In this document: positions 1-7,143 of the stretch, in pieces
How the letters are laid out: each line of letters starts with the position of its first letter
How positions within the stretch are numbered: position 1 is the stretch's first letter
Origin: G020354785 sp964521285
GTDB taxonomy: Bacteria; Bacteroidota; Bacteroidia; Bacteroidales; UBA10428
DNA: 39,135 nt
Direction: 5' to 3'
Assembly: GCA_964521285.1 (NCBI GenBank)
Contig: CAZFQS010000028.1
Coordinates: 1 to 39,135 of the forward strand
Position numbers and translations under genes: made by a program
Notes under the pieces: model-generated
The model's input: only the letters and a program-made list of their open reading frames with translations
The model's database searches: none
Told to the model about the DNA's origin: nothing

Positions 1-53
1 GCACCTAGTGCGATCAGAGCAAGAGTTGTCAGAATTAAAAATAAGTGTTTCAT
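1..53 (-). CDS. N-terminus of a secreted protein or lipoprotein, cut by the window edge
   Basis: Reading the minus strand from an ATG at 53-51 gives 17 complete codons that begin MKHLFLILTTLALIALG. This is a Lys/His start followed by a hydrophobic stretch, as in a signal peptide. The frame runs off the left edge, so nothing can be said about the mature protein. It points away from the insertion sequence that starts 29 bp to its right, and it is unrelated to the aldo/keto reductase remnant on the element's other side. Confidence 0.5.
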   Translation of the reverse strand, partial: MKHLFLILTTLALIALG

Positions 54-81
54 ACGTAATTAAGATTTAAATGAGACATTA

Positions 82-106
82 TGTGAGTCTTCAAAGTAAG
101 TTGGAC
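82..106 (+). repeat. Left terminal inverted repeat of the IS3 element
   Basis: The sequence begins TGTGAGTCTTCAAAGT and ends TTGGAC. Read from outside in, it matches the right end at 18 of 25 positions. The TG tip and the shared TCAAAGT core define the element boundary. Confidence 0.75.
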
Positions 107-166
107 AAAATAAATTTATGAATTAAGTGGTGATTTTACTAATTTTTAACCGTAAAATAAATCACC

Positions 167-514
167 ATGAATCAAAAGAAAAATCCGGAAAAAGTTGTTC
201 GGGAGATAAAACGAAAAACCCGGCGTAAATTCACAGCAGAAGAAAAAATCAGAATCATATTGGAAGGTCTTCGAGGGGAGGAATCCATTGCTGCCATTTG
301 TCGCAGAGAAAGTATACATGTCAATTTGTATTACAACTGGAGTAAATCCTTTTTAGAGGCTGGTAAGAAGCGTTTAATGGGAGACATTACCAGGGAAGCC
401 ACCTCGGATGAGGTAGGAAACCTAAAGCGTGAAAACGAGCGATTAAAGATTTTACTTGCAGAGATGATGCTTGAGAATAGAGACATAAAAAAAAGCCTGA
501 CTGGCTCAGAATAA
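167..514 (+). CDS. IS3-family transposase OrfA (helix-turn-helix and leucine zipper)
   Basis: This 115-residue protein recognises the ends of its element. Residues about 20-62 form a basic helix-turn-helix of the IS3 OrfA/HTH_8 type (RRKFTAEEKIRIILEG, then CRRE...YYNWSK). Residues about 84-109 are a charged heptad coiled coil (LKRENERLKILLAEMML) that in this family mediates oligomerisation. The 3' end contains a run of eight A residues (487-494), where a -1 ribosomal shift would join it to orfB. It stops at 512-514, 11 bp before the orfB ATG. Confidence 0.9.
   Translation: MNQKKNPEKVVREIKRKTRRKFTAEEKIRIILEGLRGEESIAAICRRESIHVNLYYNWSKSFLEAGKKRLMGDITREATSDEVGNLKRENERLKILLAEMMLENRDIKKSLTGSE
487..495 (+). 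promoter_or_regulatory. Probable programmed -1 frameshift site joining orfA and orfB
   Basis: Eight A residues followed by G lie in the 34-bp region where the orfA and orfB frames are both open (481-514). Read in the orfA frame this is A AAA AAA, which can slip one base back. The orfB frame is closed by a TAG at 478-480 and open from 481 onward, so a slip here gives one continuous OrfAB protein. A-rich slippery heptamers are the known way IS3 elements make their transposase. Confidence 0.7.
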
Positions 515-525
515 GGAAAAAGGGT

Positions 526-1530
526 ATGCGATTTAGTCAGCAGGAAAAGATGGAAATTATCCGTCTTGTAGAAAACTCAGAACTGGGTATTAAGCGTACT
601 CTTATCAATTTGGGGATTAATAAGAGTACTTTCTATAACTGGTATGCAAGATACCATGAGTATGGATATGACGGATTGGCTCCCAGGAAGCCAGATCACA
701 GGCACTATTGGAATCGGATCCCGGATCAGGAACGCGAAAAGGTGGTTGAGTTGGCATTAGATCGCCCGGAGTTATCCTCAAGGGAACTGGCCTGGAATAT
801 TACAGATAATGAAGGATGGTATATCTCCGAGAGTAGTGTATACCGGATATTAAAGGATCGTGGCCTGATTGGTTTGCCAACCCATGACGTAATAAAGGCA
901 GCAGATGAGTTTAAGGATAAGACAGGTTCAATCAATGAATTATGGCAAACTGATTTTACCTATTTTAAGGTGATTGGTTGGGGCTGGTATTACCTTTCAA
1001 CCATCATGGATGATTATTCAAGGTATATTATAAGTTGGGAGTTATGCAAGCATATGAAATCCGATGATGTAGAACGCTGTATCGATGATGCCCTTCGAAA
1101 AACACATCTAAAAAAACAGGAGCTGCCAAAACTCTTGTCTGATAACGGGTCTTGCTATATCTCAACGGAGTTAGCAAATTACCTGAACAAAGCAGGAATC
1201 AGTCATGTCAGAGGAAGAGTTCGTCATCCTCAAACACAAGGAAAAATAGAACGATACCATAGATCCATGAAAAATGTAATTAAGCTTGACAATTATTATT
1301 CAACGGAAGAATTAGAAAAAGCACTGTCTGAATTTATCGAGTATTATAACAATGAGAGGTATCATGAATCTCTGGATAATCTTACTCCTGCAGATGTCTT
1401 TTTTGGGAGGGATTATCAGATACGAAATCAAAGAAAAGAAACAAAATACAGAACAATGAGGCAAAGGAGGATAAATTACCTTAACAGAAAACTGAAAATA
1501 TCGCAGGAAAATAAAAAAGAAATTGCTTAA
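526..1530 (+). CDS. IS3-family transposase OrfB (DDE integrase domain)
   Basis: This 334-residue protein is the catalytic half of the IS3 transposase. Residues 1-60 form an extra helix-turn-helix (SQQEKMEIIRLV, NKSTFYNWYARY) and about 70-125 an HTH_21-like linker. The rve/integrase core follows with the catalytic triad D143 (LWQTDFTY), D206 (LSDNGS) and E242 (GKIERYH). The spacing from D206 to E242 leaves 35 residues between them, the classic DD(35)E arrangement. The ATG at 526 may be used alone, but the active enzyme is more likely the OrfAB fusion made by frameshifting. No disruption is visible. Confidence 0.93.
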   Translation: MRFSQQEKMEIIRLVENSELGIKRTLINLGINKSTFYNWYARYHEYGYDGLAPRKPDHRHYWNRIPDQEREKVVELALDRPELSSRELAWNITDNEGWYISESSVYRILKDRGLIGLPTHDVIKAADEFKDKTGSINELWQTDFTYFKVIGWGWYYLSTIMDDYSRYIISWELCKHMKSDDVERCIDDALRKTHLKKQELPKLLSDNGSCYISTELANYLNKAGISHVRGRVRHPQTQGKIERYHRSMKNVIKLDNYYSTEELEKALSEFIEYYNNERYHESLDNLTPADVFFGRDYQIRNQRKETKYRTMRQRRINYLNRKLKISQENKKEIA

Positions 1531-1583
1531 TTTTAGTTAATGAAACTAATATAAATACCACTTAAGAAAATACATAAATTTTG

Positions 1584-1608
1584 GTCCACAGCACTTTGAC
1601 GATTTACA
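1584..1608 (-). repeat. Right terminal inverted repeat of the IS3 element
   Basis: The reverse complement begins TGTAAATCGTCAAAGT and ends TGGAC, mirroring the left end. The terminal CA at 1607-1608 is the expected IS3 tip. Sequence beyond it belongs to an aldo/keto reductase remnant. Confidence 0.75.
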
Positions 1609-1610
1609 TT

Positions 1611-2066
1611 GTTAACCTTCATTACTATTATTTCTTCCGGAGAAATTACGGGGCTATAGCACTGGCTGAAGCCAGGGATAAGGGAGTGCTTATAATATCT
1701 CCTAATGACAAGGGAGGACAACTGTTTTCACCTCCCCCTGTTTTAACAGACATTACCTACCCTTATACCCCTGTTCAATGGAATGCCAGGTTCTGCTTAA
1801 GTATGCCAGCTGTTCATACACTTTCATTTGGTATTACTGAGCCTGTACATTTTGATGAGATAAGGGGTATCTTCCCGACATCCATACCTCTTACATTAGA
1901 GGACCAGGAGATAATGCATAATCTGAAAAGAAGAGAACTGGATGACAAATATGCTTCTTATGAGGGATACGACCTTCAGGGTGATCCGTCCGGAATAAAT
2001 ATTCCGGACATATTAAGGTTGAGAAAGATGTGGAAATGTTATGAAATGAAAGAATTTGCACAATAG
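1611..2066 (+). pseudogene. C-terminal remnant of an aldo/keto reductase, truncated at the IS3 boundary
   Basis: The reading frame enters from inside the right end of the IS3 element and carries about 150 residues that resemble the C-terminal part of a large aldo/keto reductase family. The recognisable segments are AIALAEARDKGVLIISPNDK, then FCLSMPAVHTLSFG, then GINIPDILRLRKMWKCYEM. The N-terminal half of the barrel, with the catalytic Asp-Tyr-Lys-His set, is missing and is not found left of the element. The protein also stops soon after EMKEFAQ, where relatives often continue into a Cys-rich tail. The only upstream start is a TTG inside the element, so I regard it as a dead fragment. Confidence 0.75.
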
Positions 2067-2143
2067 CCTGGCACAAGCAATAAAACGCAACCAAATTGCC
2101 TGTCTGATCATCAATTAAATAAATTTATTAATTTTGATATGAA

Positions 2144-3208
2144 ATGGAAAAACGTCATCACTTTAATATAATTTATATACTGATAAGTATAGTTTTAATT
2201 TATTTATCCGGAATAAATAATAAACCTGCGAATTCCAATCCTATCCCTATGGGTATACCTTACATTACAATGATAACCGAAGATATGGATATATATATTG
2301 ATAATAGCATGAATGCAAAAATGCACGGTATCTATACATTTAATGTAGGTTATTATCTGAATATAGACTCAATAGAAATTGAACCTCCCCCCTGGGATTA
2401 TACAATGTATTTTCCAAAACCTAAAGATGCATATGATATATCCGTAATAGTAAATAATATAAATATAGATTATACAATAGTCGACAGCTTATACCTTACT
2501 ACAGCAGATTCATTTTTTGTTCAGAACGATATTCCAAAAGGACTGGATTCACTTGATATGATTATGTGGTCATTTGTTATTGATTCTCCGTCCCTGGTGA
2601 AAGTTGAGGTAATTTACACCCACACTCTTATAGAAACCGGTGCAATGAATGTCTTTTTATATACCCTTGGAACAGGCAGATATGTTAATGATTGGAAACC
2701 TCCCTATATAGGGGGAAATATAAGTGGGAAGCCCTTTGTAGATGTATCTATAACTACAAGATTACCGGCTGATTACACAATAGTGGATTATTTTCCAAAA
2801 AGTTTTCCTTTTAGTAACATTCAAATAAATCAATATGAATCGAATGATACTCTGATATTTGACTGGGAGGTCCAGAAAATAGAATGCACAAAAGATTTCT
2901 TCCTGGGAATTAGATCGAAAACCCAGGTAAATATAACCGATATTGAAACTTCTCCGCAACAATTATGGATGGATGTATCAGGGGATGAAATAACCTGTTA
3001 CATTCCCGAAAATGGCAGAGTTATTATAGATATTCTGGATATCAATGGAAGAATTGTAAAAACAATTATAAATAAGAATTTCATTTCCGGAAGGCACAAA
3101 ATATTGTGGGATTATTCTTATATGAATATAAATGAAGGCATCTACATAATCAGACTAAGAACAAATAACGACTGGTTATCCAGAAGATTTGTAATCATAA
3201 ATAACTAA
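2144..3208 (+). CDS. Secreted protein with a T9SS C-terminal sorting domain, function unknown
   Basis: This 354-residue protein starts with a basic stretch and a hydrophobic signal peptide (NIIYILISIVLIYLSG). The central region (about 35-270) is rich in Tyr, Ile and Asp and predicted to be mostly beta; I do not recognise it. The last 75 or so residues look like a type A T9SS sorting domain (DILDINGRIVKTI, then SGRHKILWD, then NEGIYIIRLRT, then SRRFVIIN). The protein is therefore expected to cross the outer membrane through SprA and be attached to the surface or released. It starts 78 bp after the reductase remnant and is followed after 21 bp by a methyltransferase on the same strand. Confidence 0.75.
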   Translation: MEKRHHFNIIYILISIVLIYLSGINNKPANSNPIPMGIPYITMITEDMDIYIDNSMNAKMHGIYTFNVGYYLNIDSIEIEPPPWDYTMYFPKPKDAYDISVIVNNINIDYTIVDSLYLTTADSFFVQNDIPKGLDSLDMIMWSFVIDSPSLVKVEVIYTHTLIETGAMNVFLYTLGTGRYVNDWKPPYIGGNISGKPFVDVSITTRLPADYTIVDYFPKSFPFSNIQINQYESNDTLIFDWEVQKIECTKDFFLGIRSKTQVNITDIETSPQQLWMDVSGDEITCYIPENGRVIIDILDINGRIVKTIINKNFISGRHKILWDYSYMNINEGIYIIRLRTNNDWLSRRFVIINN

Positions 3209-3229
3209 ACCGCCAAATAATTTAATCCT

Positions 3230-3964
3230 TTGAATTACGGCAGATTTAAAAGATCATCCAAATATTCAACAGAATGGATGAAAAACCACGAAATGGGACC
3301 TAATGCAGTCTGGTTAACAGAATACCTTACTGAAAATATGGAGCTTAAACCTGATATGAAGGTATTGGATTTAGGTTGCGGCAAAGCAATGAGTTCAATA
3401 TTCCTTGCAAAAGAATTTGGTGTATGTGTGTGGGCAACTGATTTATGGATAAGTCCGACAGATAATTACAATAATATCAAAGAACAGGCAGTAACAAATC
3501 TTGTATATCCTGTATATGCTGAAGCACATGCATTACCTTACGCTGAAAATTTTTTTGATGTTGTAATAAGTGTTGATGCATATCATTATTTTGGAACCGA
3601 TGACACATATCTTTCATATATTTTGAAATTTTTGAAACCAGAAGGTACAATAGGTATAATAGTACCGGGTCTGCAAATGGAAATTGGAAATATAATACCC
3701 GAAAGTTTACAGCCATACTGGGAGCCGGAATTAAATACCTTGCATACGGTTGAATGGTGGAAAACTCACTGGGAAAAGAACGGCCAGGTAAAAATAGTTA
3801 CAGTTGATATATTACCTGAAGGCTGGAAAATATGGTATGAATGGGAAAATGAACTTGTAAAAACCAGGGGTATTCCTGAAGAACGGGGAAGCGACCTGGA
3901 ATTGTTAAAGGCAGACAACGGGGAATATTTATGTTTCCCGAGAATTATTGCAAAGAAGAAATAA
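3230..3964 (+). CDS. Class I SAM-dependent methyltransferase
   Basis: The product is 244 residues with a Rossmann-type methyltransferase fold. The SAM-binding motif I is VLDLGCGKA (residues 45-53), the acidic end of strand 2 is ATDLW, and the motif IV/post-IV region is DVVISVDAYHYF, followed by LKPEGTIGIIVPG. The segment around MGPNAVWLTEYL before motif I resembles a conserved bacterial family of unassigned substrate. The start appears to be TTG at 3230, because the conserved N-terminal region (KYSTEWMKNHEMGPN) begins soon after it; the first in-frame ATG at 3278 would cut into this region. The substrate cannot be told from the sequence. Confidence 0.8.
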   Translation: MNYGRFKRSSKYSTEWMKNHEMGPNAVWLTEYLTENMELKPDMKVLDLGCGKAMSSIFLAKEFGVCVWATDLWISPTDNYNNIKEQAVTNLVYPVYAEAHALPYAENFFDVVISVDAYHYFGTDDTYLSYILKFLKPEGTIGIIVPGLQMEIGNIIPESLQPYWEPELNTLHTVEWWKTHWEKNGQVKIVTVDILPEGWKIWYEWENELVKTRGIPEERGSDLELLKADNGEYLCFPRIIAKKK

Positions 3965-4023
3965 TTTTATTGACCTTTACCTGGTTAATAATATCAAATT
4001 TTTTAGAGTAATTTTCAGGAATT

Positions 4024-4692
4024 ATGAAAGTACCCGATATAATATTATATATAATATTATTTCTCGCTATAATAATAAATAGCAGATGTACTAAAAATCA
4101 ACATGAAAATGAACCTGAGGGCCCTGCCGACACTAATTCAGAGAATCTAATCCCTTCTGCTCCTGTCCTTTGCGTCCCTTATATTAATGAATCTGATGTC
4201 ACTTATATTCAGCCTTTTGGTGTTCTTATTGACTTTGGTGATGGTGATATGAGGCCTCATGCTGCGGTTGATTTCGGATGTAATGATGGAGTCGAATTCA
4301 AAGCGAGTGAATCAGGAACTCTGGGCAATATATGGCTTGAATATCCTCATTCGTATCAGTTTAACATTATCATTAATGATAAATATATTGTTCATTATTG
4401 CATGGAACCTGTGAATATATCTTCCCTGAGTGACGAGCAGAAACTGGATGCTATTTATTTCTCTCCTGGTGATTCTGTAGAAAAAGGACAAAAAGTGTGT
4501 AAAATGGTTGGTGGCCCGGGTCATCTTGACTGGGGCTTAATCAAAGATGATGTAAGAATTTGTCCGGCATGTTATCTCACTGATGCAGAATATACCGGTG
4601 TAAATACCCTTTTTAAAAGTTTACCGGGCAGTTTTGAAGGATATGAAAACCTTTGTCCTGATAATTCTTACCATACAAATCCAAGGCAATAA
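4024..4692 (+). CDS. Secreted M23-like (LytM) domain protein with an altered zinc site
   Basis: The 222-residue product begins with a hydrophobic signal segment ending in SRC (Cys22). It might be a lipoprotein, although Arg before the Cys is atypical. Residues about 60-180 follow the layout of M23/LytM peptidases: HAAVDFG (H79, D83) matches the HxxxD ligand motif, YIVHYC (H124) the central His, GDSVEKGQKV the conserved loop, and GHLDWGL (H167, D169) the place where active enzymes have HxH. The second His is replaced by Asp, so catalysis is doubtful; it may bind peptidoglycan or another ligand instead. It follows the methyltransferase by 59 bp. Confidence 0.65.
   Translation: MKVPDIILYIILFLAIIINSRCTKNQHENEPEGPADTNSENLIPSAPVLCVPYINESDVTYIQPFGVLIDFGDGDMRPHAAVDFGCNDGVEFKASESGTLGNIWLEYPHSYQFNIIINDKYIVHYCMEPVNISSLSDEQKLDAIYFSPGDSVEKGQKVCKMVGGPGHLDWGLIKDDVRICPACYLTDAEYTGVNTLFKSLPGSFEGYENLCPDNSYHTNPRQ
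4039..4060. repeat. Perfect 22-bp A/T palindrome inside a signal-peptide coding region
   Basis: The stretch from 4039 to 4060 is its own reverse complement and consists only of A and T. It covers roughly codons 6-13 of the M23-like gene. In mRNA it could fold back close to the start codon, though an all-A:U stem would be weak. Confidence 0.8.
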
Positions 4693-4785
4693 TATCTGTT
4701 TTGTACATACTTGATATTGGTTAATTATTATTTTACATTTGTCATGTATTATTTCGTTATTAATGAATCTGTAAAATTTCGATCT

Positions 4786-4800
4786 ACAATTTCGACCCGA
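4786..4800 (+). repeat. Left copy of a 15-bp inverted repeat flanking the 4823-5227 gene
   Basis: ACAATTTCGACCCGA here is the exact reverse complement of TCGGGTCGAAATTGT at 5314-5328. This copy lies 22 bp before the start codon of the membrane protein gene. Confidence 0.85.
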
Positions 4801-4810
4801 TAATTAAAAA

Positions 4811-4818
4811 AGGAGGTT
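4811..4818 (+). promoter_or_regulatory. Strong Shine-Dalgarno site
   Basis: AGGAGGTT lies a few bases before the ATG at 4823. This is a near-perfect anti-16S match and contrasts with most genes in the window, which lack such a site. It fixes the start codon of the membrane protein gene. Confidence 0.75.
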
Positions 4819-4822
4819 AAAT

Positions 4823-5227
4823 ATGGCTGAAAAAAATAATTCAGTATTCTTAAAAATTGTACTAATAATCTTTGCCATCGTAACATTAGTCTATGGTTTA
4901 TGTTATTTTTTCGTACCTGACTATCTTGTAAAGCTATCAGGTGGTGATCCTGTTTATCATGGATGGCTGCGCTGGTCAGGTGGTGTATTAATTGCTCTTG
5001 GCATCGGCTCTATACTTGTAACACTTAAGCCAAAAGGTCAGGGTATTTTTGTAACAACAATTGCCTTAGGCAGTCTTCTATCCGGACTCGCTTTGCTATA
5101 TGCATGGATTTCAATGGAAGAAGGACAAAACGTATGGTTTACAGCTGTGCCAACAATAGTAGTGCTGGCACTATCATGTCTTCTCTGGTGGAGCAGAAGC
5201 CAGGCAAAGGATATTTTAAAAGCTTAG
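4823..5227 (+). CDS. Small integral membrane protein with four helices
   Basis: The 134-residue product has four hydrophobic segments at about 10-30, 48-66, 74-96 and 105-123, with a short acidic loop (SMEEGQN) between the third and fourth and a basic C-terminus. The first loop carries DPVYHGWLRWSGGVLIALG, which resembles small DUF4345-like or similar four-helix membrane proteins, but I cannot name the family with confidence. No catalytic motif is visible. The gene stands alone on the plus strand, has an unusually strong ribosome binding site, and lies between 15-bp inverted repeats. It could be a recent acquisition. Confidence 0.7.
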   Translation: MAEKNNSVFLKIVLIIFAIVTLVYGLCYFFVPDYLVKLSGGDPVYHGWLRWSGGVLIALGIGSILVTLKPKGQGIFVTTIALGSLLSGLALLYAWISMEEGQNVWFTAVPTIVVLALSCLLWWSRSQAKDILKA

Positions 5228-5286
5228 AAGGATTAACAAGTATTAGTTCTTTTGTATAAATTATTTTTTATTATTAACATTTCCAG

Positions 5287-5309
5287 CCTGGTTATTATTA
5301 ATAACCAGG
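5287..5309. terminator. Perfect 10-bp stem-loop downstream of the membrane protein gene
   Basis: CCTGGTTATT and AATAACCAGG pair perfectly around a three-base loop. It lies 60 bp after the membrane protein stop codon and about 77 bp past the end of the convergent DUF2459 gene. No T-run follows directly, so it may be a transcript-end or stability hairpin rather than a classical intrinsic terminator. Confidence 0.5.
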
Positions 5310-5313
5310 AAAT

Positions 5314-5328
5314 TCGGGTCGAAATTGT
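5314..5328 (-). repeat. Right copy of the 15-bp inverted repeat
   Basis: TCGGGTCGAAATTGT is the exact reverse complement of 4786-4800. The pair encloses about 513 bp containing one gene and a hairpin. Confidence 0.85.
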
Positions 5329-5386
5329 TTTAATATAAATCCGGTTATAATTAGAAATTATCGGTGTGCTAAGGTGGGTTCAGGAT

Positions 5387-6070
5387 CTATTTTTTACGCC
5401 TTATTTGAGATATAACATTTTTAGCCCTTATAGCATAAAACGGAGTGATTGGAAATCCTGTTTTTCTAAGAGCTTTCGCCGTCCACACATTACAGGTTTT
5501 AAAACCATGATATTTTTCTCCTGACAGGTAAAACCGGCTTGGGCCATGCATAACTGTATCAAGTTTAATATTTAGCGAATCGCTACCTAAAGCAAAGCTG
5601 CTGTTTATATACTGAATTATATTAATAAATCCCTTATCTGATATAATAACTTCAACTGCCCTTTCTTCACCAAAAACTAAATACGGATGCCTATTAAATC
5701 CCACAACGCATAAAGCAGATTTTGTTGGCCAGAGAACTGCCTTTAATGCTAAAAATATATTCCCCCTGTCAGCTGTATAAAAATCCATATCACCCCATCC
5801 TACTTCCAGGTAAGATGCATTTAAAAATTCATCAGCTAAAGCATGAAGATACACATTTGCTTCATTTCTGCTGAAAATTATGCCTGTATGCCAGGTATGT
5901 TTTACTACATATATTTTTTTATTATCAGAACTTAAACTCTCCGGGGGATATAAATTTTTAACAGGTGCAGCACAGTGCATAAAAAAGATAAAGACTGTTA
6001 GCAGACTAATAGCATTAAACTTTTTTTCATAAATATTCAATCTCATCTCTTTAACATCATAATGATGCAA
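5387..6070 (-). CDS. DUF2459 family lipoprotein
   Basis: The 227-residue product has an N-terminal hydrophobic segment ending in FMHCAAP (Cys33), a plausible lipoprotein signal. If translation starts at the second Met (6046), the signal peptide would be a more usual length. The body carries the marks of the DUF2459/TIGR02117 family: HTWHTGIIF near residue 58, EVGWGDMDFYT near residue 89, and CNVWTAKALRKTGFP near the C-terminus. The function of that family is not established; the conserved His and Cys hint at a hydrolase-like fold, which is inference. It lies 9 bp downstream of the aldo/keto reductase gene on the same strand and is very likely co-transcribed with it. Confidence 0.75.
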   Translation of the reverse strand: MHHYDVKEMRLNIYEKKFNAISLLTVFIFFMHCAAPVKNLYPPESLSSDNKKIYVVKHTWHTGIIFSRNEANVYLHALADEFLNASYLEVGWGDMDFYTADRGNIFLALKAVLWPTKSALCVVGFNRHPYLVFGEERAVEVIISDKGFINIIQYINSSFALGSDSLNIKLDTVMHGPSRFYLSGEKYHGFKTCNVWTAKALRKTGFPITPFYAIRAKNVISQIRRKK

Positions 6071-6079
6071 ATAGAAATT

Positions 6080-6988
6080 TTATTCCATTGCTTTTACATT
6101 TTCTGCAATTTCTTCAAAATTAGCCATACCAACAGTAGCTGAACAAATAAAATCATGCTGTATCACCCATCTGACAGCATCTTCGTAAGCAGCAGTCTCT
6201 TTGCTTTCAGGTTGAAAAGGCCCGCCCGATGTAGTTTTCATGGCCACTATTCCAATATTATTGTTACTGGCTATTTTTAACTGTTCAATAAGTGCAGGTT
6301 GATCCCATTCACTATATCTTTTACTCATGGAATGAATATAAGAACCTTTATGGTTGAACGGACACATAACAACATCATAAAAAAGAATTTCATTATTTTT
6401 TCGTATTAACTCAATCATATTACTATGTGACGAAAAACCTATTGCTTTTACTTTCCCTTCTTTCCTGATTTTTTCCATAAACATCATTATTTCTTCATGA
6501 TATGTAATTTCAGGTCTTGACATGCCATGCAGAAGCATGACATCAATATAATCAGTATTTAATGCTTTCATGCTTTCATGTACAGATAATTCCATTGACT
6601 TTATTGTTTCCTTAACACCATCTTTGAAATCAAGTTTTTCCTGCCCTGTTACATGCACTTTTGATTGAATAATAACTCTATTTCTAATGCCTTCGAAGAC
6701 TTTTCCCAGCATTACTTCATTATTACCTCCTGCATAAACCCTGCCTGTATCAAAAAAATTAATGCCATTATTGAGCGCTGCTTTTATTACTGCGGGTTCT
6801 GTTGTGCGAGTAGCTCCCATCCCTAAACTTGTTACTTTCAGGCCTGATCTTCCCAAATTTCTATATCTAAATTGTTTTGTACTATATGTTTTATGAAATA
6901 AGGATGAATAACTATTAAGTATGTTTAAAGATAATGCAGCAAAAATGCCTTTTTTAATAAAGTGCTTTCTTGAAATTTTAATTTTCAT
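6080..6988 (-). CDS. Aldo/keto reductase with a Tat-like N-terminal signal
   Basis: The 302-residue NAD(P)H-dependent oxidoreductase has the complete catalytic set: D80 (INFFDTG), Y85 (VYAGG), K110 (IIQSKVH) and H154 (VMLLHG). The N-terminal strand RNLGRSGLKVTSLGMG is typical of the family. Residues 5-20 read ISRKHFIKKGIFAALS, close to a twin-arginine signal (SRRxFLK) but with Lys in place of the second Arg. Similar exported reductases with Tat signals are common in Bacteroidota. Substrate unknown. It is the first gene of a minus-strand pair with the DUF2459 lipoprotein and is divergent from the small gene at 7144. Confidence 0.88.
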   Translation of the reverse strand: MKIKISRKHFIKKGIFAALSLNILNSYSSLFHKTYSTKQFRYRNLGRSGLKVTSLGMGATRTTEPAVIKAALNNGINFFDTGRVYAGGNNEVMLGKVFEGIRNRVIIQSKVHVTGQEKLDFKDGVKETIKSMELSVHESMKALNTDYIDVMLLHGMSRPEITYHEEIMMFMEKIRKEGKVKAIGFSSHSNMIELIRKNNEILFYDVVMCPFNHKGSYIHSMSKRYSEWDQPALIEQLKIASNNNIGIVAMKTTSGGPFQPESKETAAYEDAVRWVIQHDFICSATVGMANFEEIAENVKAME

Positions 6989-7143
6989 AATTATAAATAG
7001 ATTTTAATGGTCTAAAAATAAGTATTTAATGAAAAACTTTTTTTGAAAAGGTTACTTTCCGTTTATAACAGGTATTAAACAATAGAATCAAACTAAGACT
7101 TTTCGTTTTATCCGGAATATATGTATTCAAATTATTTAACGTT

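Larger units (their letters stand above)
82..1608 (+). mobile_element. Complete IS3-family insertion sequence
   Basis: This 1527-bp element holds two partly overlapping frames, orfA and orfB, bounded by imperfect inverted repeats with TG...CA tips, as is usual for IS3 elements. The left end (82-106) and the reverse complement of the right end (1608-1584) share 18 of 25 bases, including a common TCAAAGT block. The similarity continues inward around AAGTGG. Both frames are intact, so the element may be active. No target duplication is visible: the last three bases before it are tta and the first three after it are ttg. I could not place it in an IS3 subgroup with certainty; the A-rich slip site resembles that of IS150-like members. 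Confidence 0.88.

Noticed and set aside
1581..1610. TTG inside the IS3 right end as the start of a real aldo/keto reductase gene
   Set aside because: It would encode only the C-terminal part of the barrel, and the first ten codons come from the inverted repeat. A dead fragment is more likely.
2129..2136. TAATTTTG as a -7 promoter element directly before the gene at 2144
   Set aside because: It fits the consensus, but no -33 box lies at the right distance, and it would make the transcript start almost on the ATG. The motif is also easy to find by chance in AT-rich DNA.
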